Assembly (NCBI RefSeq): GCF_030656875.1
Contig: NZ_CP130943.1
Span: forward strand, 806,001-870,000
DNA: 64,000 bases
Direction: 5' to 3'
Origin: Prescottella sp. R16
Lineage (GTDB): Bacteria; Actinomycetota; Actinomycetes; Mycobacteriales; Mycobacteriaceae
Shown: positions 60,828 through 64,000 of the stretch, piece after piece
Position numbering within the stretch: the first letter of the stretch is position 1
How the letters are laid out: every line of letters starts with the position of its first letter
The notes under the pieces: model-generated
Databases searched by the model: none
Seen by the model: only the letters and a program-made list of their open reading frames with translations
What the model was told of the DNA's origin: nothing
Made by a program: the position numbers and the translations under genes

Positions 60828-62452
60828 CGGGCACCACCTGCGCTGCGGTCCGGGGACAACGGAATCTCGACCACCAGCATGCCCGCCAACGACGGCTCGG
60901 TCCGCAACCGGCCGCCGTGGCGGGTCACGACCTGCGCCACCAGCGCCAGACCCAGACCGCGCTGAAGGGCGGGCCGGCCGTTCACCGGTTTCGTCGAATA
61001 GCCGCGGTTCAACGCCCGGCTCAGTGTCTCCGGACCCATTCCGGGGCCACTGTCCGCCACCCGCAGCACCAGCTGTGAATTCTCCTCCGTCGCAGTTACT
61101 TCCACCCACGGAGTCTCATCGTTCGTGGCCGCCGCTCGGGCCGCGTCGATCGCATTGTCGATCAGGTTGCCCGTCACCGTCACCAACTCCAGCGGACTCA
61201 ACGGGCCCGCCGACCCCAGGGCCGTGTCCTCGGTGACCGTCAACTCGACGCCCTGCTGCGCGGCCTCGCTCACCTTCCCCAACAGCAGCGCCGCCAGCGC
61301 CGGCTCGTGCACCGCCGCCATCAGCCTGTCGATCAACTGCTGCGACGTCGACAACTCCGCGGTCGTGAACGCGACCGCCTCGTCGTGCCGGCCCAACTCG
61401 ACCAGTGTCACGATCGTGTGCAGCCGGTTCGCGTACTCGTGGGCCTGTGCCCGGAGCGTCTCGGCGACACTGCGTGTCGAATCGAGCTCCCCGAGCGCTG
61501 TCTGCAACTCGGTGTGATCCCGGATCGTGACGACGGTGCCGATGCGCCGTCCGTCCCACAGCACGGGGGAGCGGCCCACCACCAGTACCCGGTCCGCCGT
61601 CACGTGCACCTCGTCCTGCTCGCCGGCGTCGTCCGGGCCGTCCGGCCGTAGCGTCTTCGGCAACTGGTCGACCGTGATCGGCCCCTCGGGCAGCCACAGC
61701 AGCCGCCGGGCCTCCTCGTTGACGACGTCGACCCGCACCCGGCCGCCCCGGCGGCGCCCGAACACGATCAGGCCCTCACCGATCGACCCCAGCACCGCCT
61801 CGTGGTGTTCGTACAGCCGCCGCAACTGGTCCGGGTCCAGACCGAGCGTCTGCCGGCGCAGCCTCCGGTTCACGACCGCCGCCCCCAGGGCGGCCAGCAC
61901 CGCCGCGACCGCCACCACCCCCAACAGCGACGGCAGCCCCTCCGTGAACTGCTCACCGACCCGCTCCCGCGTCACCCCCACCGACACCATGCCCAGCAGG
62001 CGGCCGTCGTCGAGGATCGGGACCACCGCGCGGATCGACGGGCCCAACGACCCCGTGTACGTCTCGGTGGACGTCTCACCCGCCAGCGCCCGCTCGACAT
62101 GCCCCTCGAACGGTTTACCGATCAGCGCCGGATCCGGATGCGTGAACCGGGTGCGGTCCGGGGCCATGACCACGATGAAGTCGGTGCCCGTCGCCGCCCG
62201 GATCTTCTCGACCTCCGGCTGCAGCACCGCCGACGGATCGGGGCCGCGCAACGCGGCGACCGTCGACTCCGACAGCGCGAGCGTCTCTGCGATGCTCGTC
62301 ACCGTCCGGCGTGTCGCCTCGTCCGAGTCGCGGCGCTCGTCGAACACCGCCAGCCCCGCCACCGCCGCCGTGACCAGCGCCAACACGATCAGCTGCAGCA
62401 CCAGCAGCTGACGGGCGACACTCAGCGGTCGATGCGGACGGGTGTAGGGCAC
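60824..62452 (-). CDS. Sensor histidine kinase, DcuS/CitA type (copy 2)
   Basis: Identical in translation to the kinase at 45,573: two membrane helices around an extracellular sensor, a PAS domain, and the AHEYANRLHT phosphoacceptor with LIDNAIDAA and DSGPGMG. Same GTG start with GAGAGGATCACC before it. Intact. Confidence 0.87.
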   Translation of the reverse strand: MPYTRPHRPLSVARQLLVLQLIVLALVTAAVAGLAVFDERRDSDEATRRTVTSIAETLALSESTVAALRGPDPSAVLQPEVEKIRAATGTDFIVVMAPDRTRFTHPDPALIGKPFEGHVERALAGETSTETYTGSLGPSIRAVVPILDDGRLLGMVSVGVTRERVGEQFTEGLPSLLGVVAVAAVLAALGAAVVNRRLRRQTLGLDPDQLRRLYEHHEAVLGSIGEGLIVFGRRRGGRVRVDVVNEEARRLLWLPEGPITVDQLPKTLRPDGPDDAGEQDEVHVTADRVLVVGRSPVLWDGRRIGTVVTIRDHTELQTALGELDSTRSVAETLRAQAHEYANRLHTIVTLVELGRHDEAVAFTTAELSTSQQLIDRLMAAVHEPALAALLLGKVSEAAQQGVELTVTEDTALGSAGPLSPLELVTVTGNLIDNAIDAARAAATNDETPWVEVTATEENSQLVLRVADSGPGMGPETLSRALNRGYSTKPVNGRPALQRGLGLALVAQVVTRHGGRLRTEPSLAGMLVVEIPLSPDRSAGGAR

Positions 62453-62596
62453 GGTGATCCTCTCGTGAAAACAATGAACACAATCTTCACCGTCGCCCCG
62501 AACGATACGACGATCACCGACGGGCCTCGTGACCTCGATCACTCGACGATCGGGGACGTCGGCCCCACGAGTATCCGTCCGATCAAGGGAACACCG

Positions 62597-64000
62597 ATGA
62601 GCACGAGTGCACCGGGGAAGCTGAGCGCCGCGCAACCGACACTGCAACCCGCCGACCCCGGTAGGAAGCGGGACCGCACCCACTGGCTGTACATCGGTGT
62701 GATCGTCGCCGTCGTGGGCGGCATCCTCGTCGGCTGGCTCGCCCCCGACACCGGAAAATCGTTCGGTGTCCTCGGCACGATGTTCGTCGACCTCATCAAA
62801 ATGATGATCAGCCCGGTCATCTTCTGCACCATCGTCCTCGGCATCGGATCGGTCCGCGCCGCCGCCAGCGTCGGCAAGATCGGCGGCCTCGCCCTCACCT
62901 ACTTCCTCGGCATGTCGACCGTCGCGCTCGGCGTCGGCCTGCTCGTCGGCAACCTCATCAGCCCCGGCGGCGGCCTCGACATCGCCGGCACCTCCGGAGC
63001 CGGAGCCGTGTACGCCGAGAAGGCCCACGCCGCCGGCGGCACCATGGACTTCATCGCGTCGATCATCCCGACGTCGCTGCTGTCCGCGCTCACCGAGGGC
63101 AGCGTCCTGCAGACGCTGTTCGTGGCGCTGCTCGTCGGCTTCGGCCTGCAGGCCCTCGGCAAGCAGGGCGAACCGATCCTCCGCGGTGTCGGCTACGCCC
63201 AGAAGCTCGTCTTCAAGATCCTCACCATGATCCTGTGGCTCGCCCCCGTCGGCGCGTTCGGTGCGATGGCGAACGTCGTCGGGCAGACCGGCCTGTCCGC
63301 CGTCGTCCAGCTCGCCGCCCTCATGCTCGGCTTCTACCTGACCTGCCTGATCTTCGTGTTCGGTGTGCTCGGCAGCCTGCTGCGCGTCTTCGCCGGCGTC
63401 TCCGTCTTCAAGCTCGTGCGCTACCTGGCCCGCGAATACCTGCTCATCTTCGCGACGTCGTCCTCCGAGTCCGCGCTGCCGCGCCTCATCGCGAAGATGG
63501 AACACGCCGGCGTCGAACGCACCACCGTCGGCATCGTCGTCCCCACCGGCTACTCGTTCAACCTCGACGGCACCGCGATCTACCTCACCATGGCGTCCAT
63601 CTTCATCGCCGACGCCATGCACCAGCCGCTGTCGTTGACCGAACAGCTGTCCCTGCTGGTGTTCATGATCGTCGCCTCGAAGGGTGCCGCGGGCGTCACC
63701 GGTGCCGGATTGGCCACTCTCGCAGGCGGTTTGCAGAGCCATCGCCCCGAACTCCTCGACGGTGTCGGCCTCATCGTCGGCATCGACCGGTTCATGTCCG
63801 AGGCCCGCGCGCTCACCAACTTCTCCGGCAACGCCGTCGCCACCCTCCTCGTCGGCACGTGGACCAAGTCCGTCGACGCCGCCCGCGTCCGCGACGTCCT
63901 CGACGGCAAGCTGCCGTTCGACGAGTCGACGATGCTCGACGCCGACGACACGGCCGACACCGACGGCACAGGGGTGGGCGCCGATCCGACCCCTGCACAG
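62597..64000 (+). CDS. dctA: DctA dicarboxylate symporter (copy 2), 3' end outside window
   Basis: Identical to the copy at 47,346 over the visible 468 of 481 codons, including SSSESALPRL and GYSFNLDGTAIYL. The window ends inside the hydrophilic C-terminal tail, so all membrane segments are present. The same divergent 144-base regulatory region separates it from the kinase. Confidence 0.92.
   Translation, partial: MSTSAPGKLSAAQPTLQPADPGRKRDRTHWLYIGVIVAVVGGILVGWLAPDTGKSFGVLGTMFVDLIKMMISPVIFCTIVLGIGSVRAAASVGKIGGLALTYFLGMSTVALGVGLLVGNLISPGGGLDIAGTSGAGAVYAEKAHAAGGTMDFIASIIPTSLLSALTEGSVLQTLFVALLVGFGLQALGKQGEPILRGVGYAQKLVFKILTMILWLAPVGAFGAMANVVGQTGLSAVVQLAALMLGFYLTCLIFVFGVLGSLLRVFAGVSVFKLVRYLAREYLLIFATSSSESALPRLIAKMEHAGVERTTVGIVVPTGYSFNLDGTAIYLTMASIFIADAMHQPLSLTEQLSLLVFMIVASKGAAGVTGAGLATLAGGLQSHRPELLDGVGLIVGIDRFMSEARALTNFSGNAVATLLVGTWTKSVDAARVRDVLDGKLPFDESTMLDADDTADTDGTGVGADPTPAQ

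Larger units (their letters stand above)
53162..64000 (+). repeat. Direct tandem repeat, copy 2 (runs off the window)
   Basis: Repeats 37,926-48,749 in the same orientation, up to the last base of the window, which corresponds to dctA codon 468. The first 3 kb matches copy 1 with few indels; the last 6.7 kb is collinear at a constant offset of 15,251. The true end of copy 2 is not visible. Confidence 0.95.

Overview
The window reads as chromosome of a high-GC actinobacterium, most likely a Rhodococcus or a close relative in the Mycobacteriales. The reasons are the GC-rich third-position codon use, frequent GTG/TTG starts, IdeR/DtxR-type iron boxes, and a siderophore gene set that resembles the heterobactin clusters described in Rhodococcus. 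Species cannot be fixed from the sequence alone.

Layout. Positions 1-6.0 kb: purD (cut by the window edge), a Tat-lipoprotein metallo-beta-lactamase-fold protein, a PLP aminotransferase, a TetR regulator and purB. 6.0-10.5 kb: a MarR repressor facing an ABC exporter; a complete IS607-type element (serine transposase plus TnpB) sits exactly between the exporter's old ribosome-binding site and its ATG. 10.3-14.1 kb: a flavoprotein with a divergent TetR regulator, a HIT protein and a PLP desulfhydrase-like enzyme. 14.1-17.9 kb, minus strand: a cobalamin riboswitch followed by a BtuFCD-type uptake system and a 2Fe-2S/CbiX-like protein. 18.1-21.1 kb: purC and an oligopeptidase B-type S9 peptidase.

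21.1-44.9 kb: an iron-regulated catecholate-hydroxamate siderophore locus. dhbA and dhbC run leftward; an asymmetric ABC exporter pair runs rightward; then one operon follows: isochorismatase, DHB-AMP ligase, a ~4,220-residue NRPS, a siderophore-binding lipoprotein, a free-standing aryl carrier protein, and a siderophore-interacting reductase fused to a methyltransferase-like domain. Two IdeR-like boxes flank the exporter pair. The NRPS reads C-A-T-E-C-T-C-A-T-C-A-T. Its specificity residues suggest Gly and N5-hydroxyornithine for the last two A domains, and the epimerase suggests a D-residue first. This is the heterobactin logic (DHB, D-Arg/Orn, Gly, hydroxy-Orn).

44.9-53.2 kb: a DcuS/DcuR-like two-component system facing dctA, then a spermidine/putrescine-type ABC operon and the start of an EamA-family transporter. 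At 53,161/53,162 this transporter runs in frame into the middle of the NRPS. From there to the window end the sequence repeats 37,926-48,749 almost exactly: a direct tandem repeat with a 15,236-bp unit. The copies differ only by a few indels, several in short homopolymers. NRPS is intact over the repeated part only in copy 2, and the siderophore-binding protein is intact only in copy 1. The polyamine permeases carry similar one-base losses. Both a real recent duplication and a long-read assembly artefact must therefore be considered.
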